From Alphaproteobacteria bacterium (GTDB taxonomy: Bacteria > Pseudomonadota > Alphaproteobacteria > Acetobacterales > Acetobacteraceae), in NCBI GenBank assembly GCA_013298245.1, contig JAAFHD010000033.1, positions 1 to 16,082 of the forward strand: 16,082 nucleotides of DNA, given 5' to 3'. A program made the translations under genes and the position numbers. The notes under the pieces were generated by a model. It searched no databases. It had not been told where the DNA came from and saw only the letters and a list, made by a program, of their open reading frames with translations. Numbering within the stretch: the stretch's first letter is position 1; the number at the start of each line of letters is the position of its first letter. This document shows, piece after piece, positions 7,980 through 14,969 of this stretch.

Positions 7980-9178
7980 CCTCCTCCGTCCTGGTGATCG
8001 GCGCCGGGCCTTCGGGGCTGACGGCGGCGCTGATGTTGGCGCGCGCCGGCGTGCCGGTGACCGTGCTGGAGCGCCACCCCGAACCCTTCGAGGATCCGCG
8101 CGCCGCCACGCTGCACCCGCCCACGCTGGAGAAATTCACCGAGAGCGGCGTAACGGCCGACCTGCTGGCCGAGGGCATTCGCGCCCCCATCTGGCAAATC
8201 CGCGGCCGCGCGGAGGGTGTGGTGGCGGAGTTCGACCTCTCCATCCTGGCCGATGTCACGCCCTATCCGTTCCGGCTGCAATGCGAGCAGCACAAGCTGT
8301 GCCGAATCCTCCTGCGCAAACTGTCGGCGTTTGCGCATGCAGAGGTGCGCTGGGGTGTGCCGGTGGCGGCGGTGGAGCAGGACGCCGCTGGCGTGACCGC
8401 GCAATTGGAAGACGGCACCACACTGCGCGCCGCCTACGCGATCGGCGCCGATGGCGGGCGCAGCGTGGTGCGCAAATCCCAGAACATCGCCTTCGACGGC
8501 TTCACCTATCCGGAGCGATTCCTGGTCGTCACCATCGGCGATGATCTGGGGGCGAAGGGCTACGCCATCTCCTCCTATGTCAGCGATCCGGTGACCTGGT
8601 GCGCCATGTTCAAGGTGCCCGGCACACCGCCGCCGGCGGGGCATGGCCCGGTCTGGCGCGTGGTCTTCCCGACCGACCCGGCGGCCGATGAATCCGCGCT
8701 TCTGGACCATGCGCTGGCGCAGACGCGCCTGGCCGCGCTGCTGCCGGAGTTGGGGCGCTTCACGGTGCTGCACACCAACCTCTATGCGGTGCATCAGCGG
8801 GTGGCCGCGACCTTCCGCCGCGGCCGCGTGCTGCTGGCCGGTGACGCCGCGCATGTGAACAATCCGCTGGGCGGCATGGGGATGAATTTCGGCATCCATG
8901 ACGCGATGCTGGCGGCCGAGCGGATCGCCGCGGTGCTGGCCGGCGGCGATGATGATCTGCTGGACCGCTATGACCGCCAGCGCCGGCATGTCGCGGATGC
9001 TTTCCTGCAGGCGATGACCATCGCGAACAAGCGACTGCTGGAAGAGAAGGACCCTGCCACGCGCAGCGCCAGGCTGGCGGAATTGCGGGCCACGGCAGCG
9101 GACCCGGCGCGGGCGCATGCGCATCTTTTGCGCACCAGCATGATCGAGGGCGTGCGCGCCGCTGACGCGATCCGCTGA
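7976..9178 (+). CDS. FAD-dependent monooxygenase (class A flavoprotein hydroxylase)
   Basis: Protein of 400 residues of the UbiH/PheA/TfdB-type FAD-binding family. Three FAD/NAD(P)H motifs are in the right order: VLVIGAGPSGLTAALMLARAG (5-25, GxGxxG), AYAIGADGGRSVVRK (153-167, DG motif) and VLLAGDAAHVNNPLGGMGMN (285-304, GD motif). The family hydroxylates aromatic rings or related substrates with O2 and NAD(P)H. There is no ATG at the N-terminus. A TTG at 7976, overlapping the racemase stop (TTGA) with GGAGGA just upstream, starts the protein four residues before the Rossmann strand. This is a non-standard but convincing start. It converges with a Bug-type gene with only 2 bp between stops. 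The substrate is unknown. Confidence 0.92.
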   Translation: MTSSVLVIGAGPSGLTAALMLARAGVPVTVLERHPEPFEDPRAATLHPPTLEKFTESGVTADLLAEGIRAPIWQIRGRAEGVVAEFDLSILADVTPYPFRLQCEQHKLCRILLRKLSAFAHAEVRWGVPVAAVEQDAAGVTAQLEDGTTLRAAYAIGADGGRSVVRKSQNIAFDGFTYPERFLVVTIGDDLGAKGYAISSYVSDPVTWCAMFKVPGTPPPAGHGPVWRVVFPTDPAADESALLDHALAQTRLAALLPELGRFTVLHTNLYAVHQRVAATFRRGRVLLAGDAAHVNNPLGGMGMNFGIHDAMLAAERIAAVLAGGDDDLLDRYDRQRRHVADAFLQAMTIANKRLLEEKDPATRSARLAELRATAADPARAHAHLLRTSMIEGVRAADAIR

Positions 9179-9180
9179 AC

Positions 9181-10164
9181 CTATTGCAGCCGGATACCGG
9201 CGGCGCGCACCACCTCCGACCAACGCGCCACATCCGCGCGCAGCCTGGCGCCGAAGGCCTCAGGCCCCTCGCCGGAGGGCGCCGTGCCGAGTGCCGCGAA
9301 ACGCTGCGCCACCGCAGGCCGCGTCATCGCGGCCGCGATCACCGACTGGATGCGCTGCACGATCGCCGCCGGCAGGCCGCGCGGGCCCATCAGCCCGTTC
9401 CAGGTCAGTGTCTCGAAGGCTGGCAGTGCCTCGGCGATGGCCGGCACCGCGGGCAGCGCCGCATCGCGCGCCAGCGATGACACGCCATGCAGCCTGACCG
9501 CCGGCGTCGCCGCATGCGGCAGCGCTTCGGACAGGTTGGCGAACATCAGCGGCACATTGCCCGCGATCAAATCGGCCAGCGCCGGCGCGCCGCCGCGATA
9601 AGGCACGTGCTCGGCCGCGATGCCCAGCCGCTGCAACAGCAGCGCCATGCTGAGATGCTGGAAGCTGCCGATGCCACCGCTGGCATAGGCGAAGCGCCCG
9701 TCACGCGCGCGCATCCAATCCAGCATCGCCGGCAGCGTCGCGGCGTCCACGCTGCGATGGCTCATCAACACGAAGGGGTTGGTGCCCATGTTCACGATGG
9801 GCGTGACATCGGCCACCGGGTCGAAGCGCGGCGGCTGCGCCATGGCCACCGGTGCCACCGCCAACACGGCGACGGCGACCATCATCAGCGTGTGGCCATC
9901 GGGTGGGCTGCGCACCAGGTTTTCGGCGGCCAGCAGGCCACCGGCACCGGTGCGGTTTTCCACCACGAAGCTGGCGGTGGGGTGCGCCTCGGTCAGCAAT
10001 TCGGCGGCCATGCGGGCCAGGGCGTCGGTGTTCCCGCCGGCGGCGAAGGGCACCAGGATACGCACCGGGCGTTCCGGCCAGGTGGGCTGCGCCGCGACGG
10101 GCAGGCCGGTCAGCAGAGGCGCGGCCAGCAGGCCACGACGGCGCCAGTGATATGCGTGTGGCAT
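9181..10164 (-). CDS. Bug/TctC-type tripartite tricarboxylate binding protein (1)
   Basis: Periplasmic binding protein of 327 residues. The N-terminus is signal-like, with WRRRGLLAAPLLTGLPVAA (7-25), an arginine-rich start that could use Tat or Sec export. Bug-family landmarks follow: PVRILVPFAAGGNTD (33-47), VVENRTGAGG (67-76), FAYASGGIGSFQHL (158-171) and HVPYRGGAPAL (186-196). The family binds carboxylates or aromatic acids. The start at 10164 is three bases from the upstream gene's stop (TAG-CGC-ATG), so the two binding-protein genes form one transcript. No TctA or TctB permease gene is nearby. Confidence 0.92.
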   Translation of the reverse strand: MPHAYHWRRRGLLAAPLLTGLPVAAQPTWPERPVRILVPFAAGGNTDALARMAAELLTEAHPTASFVVENRTGAGGLLAAENLVRSPPDGHTLMMVAVAVLAVAPVAMAQPPRFDPVADVTPIVNMGTNPFVLMSHRSVDAATLPAMLDWMRARDGRFAYASGGIGSFQHLSMALLLQRLGIAAEHVPYRGGAPALADLIAGNVPLMFANLSEALPHAATPAVRLHGVSSLARDAALPAVPAIAEALPAFETLTWNGLMGPRGLPAAIVQRIQSVIAAAMTRPAVAQRFAALGTAPSGEGPEAFGARLRADVARWSEVVRAAGIRLQ

Positions 10165-10167
10165 GCG

Positions 10168-11136
10168 CTACTCGATCCTGAAATTGCGGTCGCGGATGAA
10201 GGTGCCATAGCGCCGCGAATCATCGGCCACCAGCGCGCCGAAGGCCGGCGCATCCAACAGCATCGGCACGGCGCCGGCGGCGGCGAAGCGCTCGCGCGTG
10301 GCGGCTTCGCGCAGCACCGCCAGCAGCGCCAGGCTCAGCGTGGCGGCAATCGGCGCGGGCACCGCGCGCTGCGCGAAAAAGCCGGTCCAGATGCTGGACT
10401 GGAAGTCCAATCCACCCTCGCGCGCTGTCGGCCAATCGGGCGCCAAGGGCGAGCGTTCGGGCAGCATCACGCCCATCACCCGCGCCCGGCCGGACTGCAC
10501 ATGCGGCAGCGCCGTGGGCAAAGCGAGCAGCGCCAGCGAAACCTCCCCGGTCGCGACCGCAACCCCCGCCGGCCCGCCGCCGCGATAGGGCACATGCGTC
10601 AGGCTGATGCCGGCCGCGGCCGCCAGCATCTCGGTCGAGAGATGGTTCAGCGTGCCATTGCCCGGCGAGGCATAGGCGATCTGCCCGGGCCTGGCGCGCG
10701 CGGCGGCGATCATCTCGCGCAACGTCGAAAAACTCGCGCCGGCATGCGCCACCAGCACATTCGCGGCCAGCAACCCGCCCGACAAAGGCTGGAAATCACG
10801 CTCCGGGTCATAGGGCAGGTTGGGCATCAGCGCGGGGTTGATCGCCATCTCGCCGGCATGGGCCAGCAGCAGCGTGTGGCCATCCGCCTCGGCCGCGCGC
10901 GCGGCGGCGACGCCGATGCTGCCACCCGCGCCCGAACGGTTGTCCACCACGACCGACTGGCCGAGCCGCTCGCCCAGCGCCGGCGCGATGCCGCGCACAG
11001 TGGTGTCCAGCACGCCACCAGGTGCCGCGGGCACGATCACGCGCAGCGATCGTGTGGGGAAGGTCTGCGCGCGGGCGATGGTCCCGGGACAGGCCAGCGG
11101 CAGGGCCATAAGGTGCCGGCGGTGCAGGCGAGGCAT
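10168..11136 (-). CDS. Bug/TctC-type tripartite tricarboxylate binding protein (2)
   Basis: Periplasmic binding protein of 322 residues, a divergent paralog of its downstream neighbour. A signal peptide covers about 1-24 (HRRHLMALPLACPGTIARAQ region). Family landmarks are LRVIVPAAPGGVLD (31-44), VVVDNRSGAGGSIG (62-75), YDPERDFQPL (109-118), IAYASPGNGTLNHLSTEM (153-170) and HVPYRGGGPAG (181-191). The start at 11136 was preferred over an ATG at 11172 because GGGAGAG lies about 6 bases upstream and the signal peptide then begins at once. It heads a two-gene operon with no permease gene, so it may work with a TctAB pair elsewhere or as a sensor. Upstream lies the palindromic insertion. Confidence 0.92.
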   Translation of the reverse strand: MPRLHRRHLMALPLACPGTIARAQTFPTRSLRVIVPAAPGGVLDTTVRGIAPALGERLGQSVVVDNRSGAGGSIGVAAARAAEADGHTLLLAHAGEMAINPALMPNLPYDPERDFQPLSGGLLAANVLVAHAGASFSTLREMIAAARARPGQIAYASPGNGTLNHLSTEMLAAAAGISLTHVPYRGGGPAGVAVATGEVSLALLALPTALPHVQSGRARVMGVMLPERSPLAPDWPTAREGGLDFQSSIWTGFFAQRAVPAPIAATLSLALLAVLREAATRERFAAAGAVPMLLDAPAFGALVADDSRRYGTFIRDRNFRIE

Positions 11137-11244
11137 CGCGCTCTCCCGGAGGACAAGCATCGCTCTTGCCATGCGGCGCCGGCGCTCCGCAAGCAGAGTC
11201 GCAACGGCGGCCTGGTTCGTGGAGACCCGCTGGCGTCGACGCGG

Positions 11245-11288
11245 CTAGAGATGTTTCTCTTCAGCTTGCTTCAGAGAAAAACCTCTAG
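11245..11288. repeat. 44-bp hairpin sharing CTAG with the palindromic element
   Basis: Arms 11245-11265 and 11268-11288 are inverted copies with 17 of 21 matches and only TT between them. Both ends are CTAG, and the last CTAG is also the first four bases of the 178-bp element. It lies upstream of the second Bug gene. It might be a terminator-like or operator palindrome into whose CTAG end the larger element inserted. The sequence alone cannot decide. Confidence 0.7.
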
Positions 11289-11462
11289 CAGGCTGCTGAA
11301 AAACTGGACGGGTCGGTCTGGCGGGTCATTTCCGCGCACGATTCGTTCGTGCCTCGCCAGGATGAACAACATCCTGGCTTCGTCCCGGCCTTTCGTGCCC
11401 TCCCCTTGGCACGAAAATTCCCTCGCCAGCCCTCAACCGCCAGTTTTTCAGCAGCCTGCTAG
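11285..11462. mobile_element. 178-bp MITE-like element with 23-bp perfect inverted repeats
   Basis: The ends 11285-11307 and 11440-11462 are perfect 23-bp inverted repeats containing AGGCTGCTGAAAAACTGG. Similarity continues inward imperfectly (CTGGCG...TTT around 11319-11334 against 11420-11430). Inside are three further hairpins: GCACGA/TCGTGC (11336-11352), GCCAGGATG/CATCCTGGC (11356-11378) and TTTCGTGCC/GGCACGAAA (11391-11416). CTAG flanks both ends and could be a target duplication, giving a 170-bp core (11289-11458), or part of the repeat. No reading frame is convincing, so it would need a transposase in trans. The ends resemble insertion-sequence termini, but I cannot name the family. 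It may instead be a structured RNA or regulatory palindrome. Confidence 0.7.
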
Positions 11463-11489
11463 CCGTTGTTGAGAGGCCGATTCACTGGC

Positions 11490-11506
11490 CAGGCTGATTC
11501 AGCCTG
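11490..11506. repeat. short perfect hairpin CAGGCTG-ATT-CAGCCTG
   Basis: A 7-bp perfect stem with a 3-nt loop sits just downstream (on the minus strand) of the 39-codon ORF and the YjbR gene. No T-run follows on either strand, so it is not a typical intrinsic terminator, though it may still stop or stabilise the RidA-YjbR transcript. Confidence 0.4.
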
Positions 11507-11519
11507 TCCAGATCGGACT

Positions 11520-11639
11520 CTAATTCTTGCTGTCACGCAGACTGGCAACAGCGGCCTTCGCCATTTTCAGCGTGACCATGCCCGGCTTGGCCACCGGTGC
11601 CAGCACCAGACGGCCGGTCACGGCGCTGCGGCCCAGCAT
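11520..11639 (-). CDS. possible 39-residue small protein or gene remnant
   Basis: A 39-residue frame begins MLGRSAVTGRLVLAPVAKPG and ends in a basic alanine-rich helix. The GRSAVTGR phrase recalls small uncharacterised bacterial proteins with a G-R-S-A-x-T-G-R motif, but this is from memory. The open frame extends upstream (ASRTSRNGSA) into the end of the YjbR gene, so it could be the tail of a longer gene disrupted at its 5' end. There is no good ribosome-binding site before the ATG. Treat it as hypothetical. Confidence 0.35.
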   Translation of the reverse strand: MLGRSAVTGRLVLAPVAKPGMVTLKMAKAAVASLRDSKN

Positions 11640-11676
11640 GGCGCTGCCATTCCTGGATGTCCTGCTGGCGGCCGCT

Positions 11677-12063
11677 TCAACGCGCCCTCTCAGGGCCGAA
11701 ACACGCCGTGGCCCCCAACGCCACCCGCTGCTTCCGCGGCATCCCCGCCAGCACCAGATCATAGCTCTGCCGCAGATACAGCTTCAGCTCCTTCGCACCC
11801 ATGCTGGCATCCGAATACCACTGCACCCACGTCATCCCGCGTGACGCCATATACGGCGCCGGCCGCAGCCCCGGCTGCTGGCTCAAGATCTCATATCCCA
11901 AGGCGGATACCTTGAACGTAATGCCGGCATTCTTGCCGCCATCCGCCCACATCGCCGCGAACAGCCTGGCCCCTACCTTCCACACATCCGCACCCCCCCA
12001 CTGCACCACATGCGTGGTGTGGGGCAGGGTGCTGCAGAAGGCGTTGAACTGTGCGGGCGTCAT
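11677..12063 (-). CDS. MmcQ/YjbR family protein
   Basis: Protein of 128 residues, the usual size for this small family with a CyaY-like fold and DNA-binding-like surface. Characteristic features are the N-terminal MTPAQFNAFCSTLPHTTH, the VWKVGARLFAAMW strand pair (27-39), ITFKVSALGYEIL (48-60), PAPYMASRGMTWVQW (69-83) and the closing helix with SYDLVLAGMPRKQR. The role is not established; some members are proposed to bind DNA. It follows the RidA-like gene by 12 bp on the same strand and is probably co-transcribed. No strong ribosome site precedes the ATG. Confidence 0.88.
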   Translation of the reverse strand: MTPAQFNAFCSTLPHTTHVVQWGGADVWKVGARLFAAMWADGGKNAGITFKVSALGYEILSQQPGLRPAPYMASRGMTWVQWYSDASMGAKELKLYLRQSYDLVLAGMPRKQRVALGATACFGPERAR

Positions 12064-12075
12064 CGGTGATGCGTA

Positions 12076-12462
12076 TCATGCCACGGCCGTCGCCTCGAAT
12101 TCGACCATCAATTCGGGCCGCGCAAGCCGCGCCACGCCCAGCAAGGTGGTGGGCGGTGTCGCCCCCAGCCGTGCCATCAACACGCCATAGTGCTGGAACA
12201 GCAACTCCACATCGGTCGCGAAGATGTTCAGCCTGACGACATCGGCAAAGGTCATGCCCGCCGCGCGCAGCACCGCCTCCAGATTGTCGACAGACAGCGC
12301 GATCTGCCCCGCCATGTCCCCCGCGCATTGCGGCTGGCCGTGGGCATCCGTCGCGGTCTGGCCCGCGCAATACAGCGTGCGCGCCACACCCGACACCACC
12401 AGCCCCTGGTCATAGCCAAGTGCGTGCGACCAGGTCCAAGGGTTCACTGTCTCTCGCTGCAT
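12076..12462 (-). CDS. RidA (YjgF/UK114) family protein lacking substrate arginine
   Basis: Protein of 128 residues of the Rid family. Visible signatures are LYCAGQTATDAHG (30-42), LEAVLRAAGMTFADVVRLNIFATD (61-84) and VARLARPELMVEFEATA (110-126). Active RidA enzymes hydrolyse reactive enamines and imines from PLP enzymes and use an arginine in the P-x-R segment before the VxxL strand (R105 in E. coli). Here that segment reads PPTTLLGVARL, with T105 in place of arginine. The protein is therefore probably one of the Rid subgroups without classical deaminase activity and may act on another small metabolite. It is divergent from a YafY/WYL regulator that may control it. Confidence 0.88.
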   Translation of the reverse strand: MQRETVNPWTWSHALGYDQGLVVSGVARTLYCAGQTATDAHGQPQCAGDMAGQIALSVDNLEAVLRAAGMTFADVVRLNIFATDVELLFQHYGVLMARLGATPPTTLLGVARLARPELMVEFEATAVA

Positions 12463-12559
12463 GGTTCTGCTTTCTGTTGTGCAGCCGCGTCTTGGCCCAG
12501 GGCAGTGTCAGATTTTGGCAGCAGGCGATTTCTGCCAGCGGCTGCGCTATACGCGGCCG
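12463..12559. promoter_or_regulatory. divergent promoter region with TGGCAG-N10-CTGCCA operator candidate
   Basis: The 97 bp between the RidA-like and YafY-type start codons contains an inverted repeat: TGGCAG at 12516-12521 and CTGCCA at 12532-12537, with centres 16 bp apart (about 1.5 helical turns). YafY/WYL regulators commonly bind next to their own gene, so this is a reasonable operator candidate. A TATAC sits 8 to 12 bases before the regulator ATG, where no ribosome-binding site is visible. A -35 box at good spacing could not be found. Confidence 0.45.
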
Positions 12560-13273
12560 ATGTCGCGCACCCATCGCCTGTTGGAACTGCTGCAGGAACT
12601 GCGCGCGCGCAGGTGCGCGGCCACCGCGCAATCGCTGGCCGCCGCACTCGGCATTTCGGTCCGCACCCTGTATCGCGACATCAACGCATTGCGCGCCGAA
12701 GGGGCCGAGATCGAAGGTGCTGCGGGCTTCGGCTATGTGCTGCGTCCCGGCTTCCTGCTGCCGCCCTTGATGTTCACCGCCGATGAAATCGATGTGCTGT
12801 TGCTCGGCGCATCATGGGTCGCACAGCGCCAGGACATCGGCCTGGCCGCGCCCGCGCGCGGCACGCTGGCCAAGATCGCAGCCGTCCTGCCCCAGGGCAT
12901 GGCCGATGCGTTTGACCTCTCGGGCCTGCTGGTCGGGCCGGTGCGCCAGGTGCCGCCGCCCTGCATCGACGTCGCTGCCATCCGCGATGCATTGCGCCGA
13001 GAGCGGAAACTCAGCATCGCCTATGTCGATGGCAAGGCGGGCGCCAGCCAGCGCATCATCTGGCCCGTTGCCCTGGGCGTCTTCGATGACATGCAGCTGC
13101 TGGCGGCCTGGTGCGAGCTGCGCGCCGACTACCGCCATTTCCGCCTGGACCGCATGCGCGCGGTGCAGGTGCTGCCGGCCCGCATGCCGCGCCGGCGCCG
13201 TGCCATGCAGAAGGAATGGCGCCTGCGTGAAGCCGCCTGCCTGCCGCCTGGCATTCATGAGGGCGCGCATTGA
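12560..13273 (+). CDS. YafY family helix-turn-helix regulator with WYL domain
   Basis: Regulator of 237 residues. The N-terminal HTH of type 11 is MSRTHRLLELLQEL...TAQSLAAALGISVRTLYRDINALRAEGAEI (1-51), followed by a GFGYVLRPGFLLPP connector. The C-terminal ligand domain has the WYL-type stretch IIWPVALGVFDDMQLLAAWCELRADYRHFRLDRM (166-199). WYL domains bind nucleic acids or small ligands. The start at 12560 fits the usual MSRxxRLLxLLQ opening, whereas the longer frame adds unrelated sequence through the divergent promoter. It probably controls the divergent RidA-YjbR pair and itself. The target is inferred from position only. Confidence 0.92.
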   Translation: MSRTHRLLELLQELRARRCAATAQSLAAALGISVRTLYRDINALRAEGAEIEGAAGFGYVLRPGFLLPPLMFTADEIDVLLLGASWVAQRQDIGLAAPARGTLAKIAAVLPQGMADAFDLSGLLVGPVRQVPPPCIDVAAIRDALRRERKLSIAYVDGKAGASQRIIWPVALGVFDDMQLLAAWCELRADYRHFRLDRMRAVQVLPARMPRRRRAMQKEWRLREAACLPPGIHEGAH

Positions 13274-13466
13274 CTTTATGGGCTATTTATCCTATAAAGA
13301 CCGCGCTGTTTCGACAACCGCATCCGTCCCCGAAAGCCCAGCCAAAACGCGGCCGTCACGCCAGGAAAGATAGTAAGATGGTAAGGCACCCACCGCCCCG
13401 GTAAGATCGCAAGATGGTAAGGTGGTAAGGAAAATCATCCGGCGCCGGAATTTGTCGCACAGCGCT
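13274..13466. repeat. convergent intergenic stretch with GTAAGATGG-type direct repeats
   Basis: The 193 bp between two convergent genes contains short repeats based on GTAAGATGG. GTAAGATGGTAAGG is at 13373-13386, GGTAAGATCGC at 13400-13410, AAGATGGTAAGG at 13411-13422 and TGGTAAGG at 13423-13430. The repeats are irregular in spacing and purine-rich on the plus strand. No terminator with a T-run is visible. The left part (13274-13370) shows nothing recognisable apart from a local AT-rich patch, GGGCTATTTATCCTATAAAG, near 13279-13298. Confidence 0.5.
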
Positions 13467-14345
13467 CTATCGCGGTGCTTTCTCCCCCGCACTGTGCTCC
13501 TCAACCCCCAGCGCCTCGGCCAGCCTTGCCGTCGCACTCCCCGGCCTGGCGGGGCGCGACTGGCTGTCATGCGGCGCCCATCCCGTCAGCATCAACAAGG
13601 GCATCGGCATCGCGATCGGCACCTCGCGTTCCAGCATCGCAAACGCCGCGCCAAACAACCCACGCGGCGGGATGCGCGGGTTGCGCGCCACCACCGCATT
13701 CTGCTCCCCCGCGGCGCGCAAGTCCCGCACCAACCCCATCGCCGTCCGCCAGGCCAGCGGCAATTCCACCACATCCGCCACCGGCAGCGCCAAGCCCGCG
13801 CGCTGCAACAAGGCCGCCATGTCCCGCAATTCCGGAAAGGGTGCGACGCGCGGCGAGGCACCACCCGCCACCGCGGCTTCGGCCGCGATCAACGCCTCAC
13901 GCAACCCCTGCAACGTGCCAAGCCCGGGTAGCGACGCCAGAAACAACCCATCGGGGCGCATCGCCCGCCTGATCTGCACCAAGGCACCGGGCAGGTCATT
14001 CACCGTGTGCAGCGACAGGCTGGCCACCACCAGGTCAAAACTCTCCGGCGCAAAGGGCAGCCATTCCTCATCGCCCGCGACCGCAGCACCACCATTCAGC
14101 GCGGCCATGCGCGGCGAGAGATCCATGCTGACCACGCGCGCAATCCCGCGCGCGCGCAGCATGGGTGCCACCACCCCGCGCCCACCAATATCCAGCGCGG
14201 CATCGAACCGCCTGGTCGTGTCATCCAGCCGGTCCAGCAGCCATTCGGCGGCCACCTGAAGCACGGGCTGTACATCCCCCACGCGCGTTGCCGCGCGATC
14301 CCGCCGCCGTGCCACCAGCGCACGGTCGAAGATGCGCGGCGTCAT
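13467..14345 (-). CDS. SAM-dependent methyltransferase, BioC/NDUFAF5-like
   Basis: Protein of 292 residues. The opening PRIFDRALVARRRDRAA is typical of the bacterial proteins related to BioC and mitochondrial NDUFAF5. SAM-binding motifs are ALDIGGRGVVAPML (50-63, motif I with one G replaced by R), VVSMDLSPRM (71-80), EWLPFAPESFDLVVASLSLH (94-113) and RRAMRPDGLFLASLP (126-140). Such genes are common in Alphaproteobacteria; NDUFAF5 modifies a complex I subunit arginine, but the bacterial role is not proven. The start is 4 bp after the stop of the bamE-like gene, so the two are likely co-transcribed. The tail after residue 260 is low-complexity and weakly conserved. Confidence 0.88.
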   Translation of the reverse strand: MTPRIFDRALVARRRDRAATRVGDVQPVLQVAAEWLLDRLDDTTRRFDAALDIGGRGVVAPMLRARGIARVVSMDLSPRMAALNGGAAVAGDEEWLPFAPESFDLVVASLSLHTVNDLPGALVQIRRAMRPDGLFLASLPGLGTLQGLREALIAAEAAVAGGASPRVAPFPELRDMAALLQRAGLALPVADVVELPLAWRTAMGLVRDLRAAGEQNAVVARNPRIPPRGLFGAAFAMLEREVPIAMPMPLLMLTGWAPHDSQSRPARPGSATARLAEALGVEEHSAGEKAPR

Positions 14346-14349
14346 GCCA

Positions 14350-14871
14350 TTACTGCCGGTTGGAGCCAGAGCCCTGCGTCACACCAGGCGCCTGCGTCGC
14401 CGCCCCAGGTCCGGGATTGAAGCGCCCGATATTGCCGAACAGCGCCTGCAACAATGTGCGTTCATTGCCCGGCACCGGCGTCTCACGCGACACGAATGCC
14501 ACGCTGCGATGATCGCTCTCACCCAGTTCGCGCACTTCCTGCACAGCACCTGCCTGCGTGAAGCGCACCACCACCACCCGCTGGTCCGACACCTGCAACG
14601 CACGGCCCGGTCGCTGCCGCGTGCTGCTGCTGATGTAGTACCAGTTGTCGTCGTTGAAGGTGCCCGCATGGCTCGGGCTGCCCAGCAATGCGCGCACATC
14701 GTCACGCCGCGTCACGCCGGGCGTGATCTGCGCCAATTGCTCGGCGGTGATGTTGTTGCCGCGCCGGATCAGCGGGGCGTCAAACACCTCCCGCGGGCGA
14801 TCGGGCAGGGGGGGCAGATACTGGCACGCCCCCAGCAGCCCCGCTGCCATCAGCAGCGAAGCGACACGCAT
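14350..14871 (-). CDS. bamE: outer membrane assembly lipoprotein, SmpA/OmlA (BamE) type
   Basis: Lipoprotein of 173 residues. The N-terminus MRVASLLMAAGLLGAC carries a lipobox LGAC with C16 as the lipidated cysteine. The SmpA/OmlA fold is seen in GNNITAEQLAQITPGVTRRDDVRALLGSPSH (38-68), followed by WYYISSSTRQRPG (77-89), a typical BamE pattern. BamE is an accessory subunit of the BAM complex that inserts outer membrane beta-barrels. The C-terminal 40 residues are Gly/Pro/Gln-rich and longer than in E. coli. The start at 14871 places the lipobox near the front; ATG at 14883 is an alternative. Transcribed divergently from the CBP3-like chaperone gene. Confidence 0.88.
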   Translation of the reverse strand: MRVASLLMAAGLLGACQYLPPLPDRPREVFDAPLIRRGNNITAEQLAQITPGVTRRDDVRALLGSPSHAGTFNDDNWYYISSSTRQRPGRALQVSDQRVVVVRFTQAGAVQEVRELGESDHRSVAFVSRETPVPGNERTLLQALFGNIGRFNPGPGAATQAPGVTQGSGSNRQ

Positions 14872-14969
14872 GTGATTGACCATCCGCCCAGCCGGTTCCA
14901 TGTGCGGGGAGGTGCCACCTCGCCCGGTTCGGGTCAATGGCGCTGACACGCCACTTCAGGACAAGTTCA

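Noticed and set aside
9487..11472. A 661-codon plus-strand open frame across both Bug genes
   Set aside because: Antisense to two clear binding-protein genes; Arg/Gln/His-rich with no domain, a GC artefact.
11490..11506. Intrinsic terminator
   Set aside because: The hairpin is good but no T-run follows on either strand, so it is listed only as a hairpin.
12461..12559. N-terminal extension of the YafY regulator
   Set aside because: The added residues cross the divergent promoter and do not match the family; the ATG at 12560 starts the HTH domain correctly.
13372..13430. Possible CRISPR array
   Set aside because: The repeats are too short and irregular, with no spacers of constant length and no cas genes.
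13292..13570. A 92-codon minus-strand frame running through the repeat region
   Set aside because: It overlaps the end of the methyltransferase gene, includes the repeats, and shows no recognisable domain or ribosome site.
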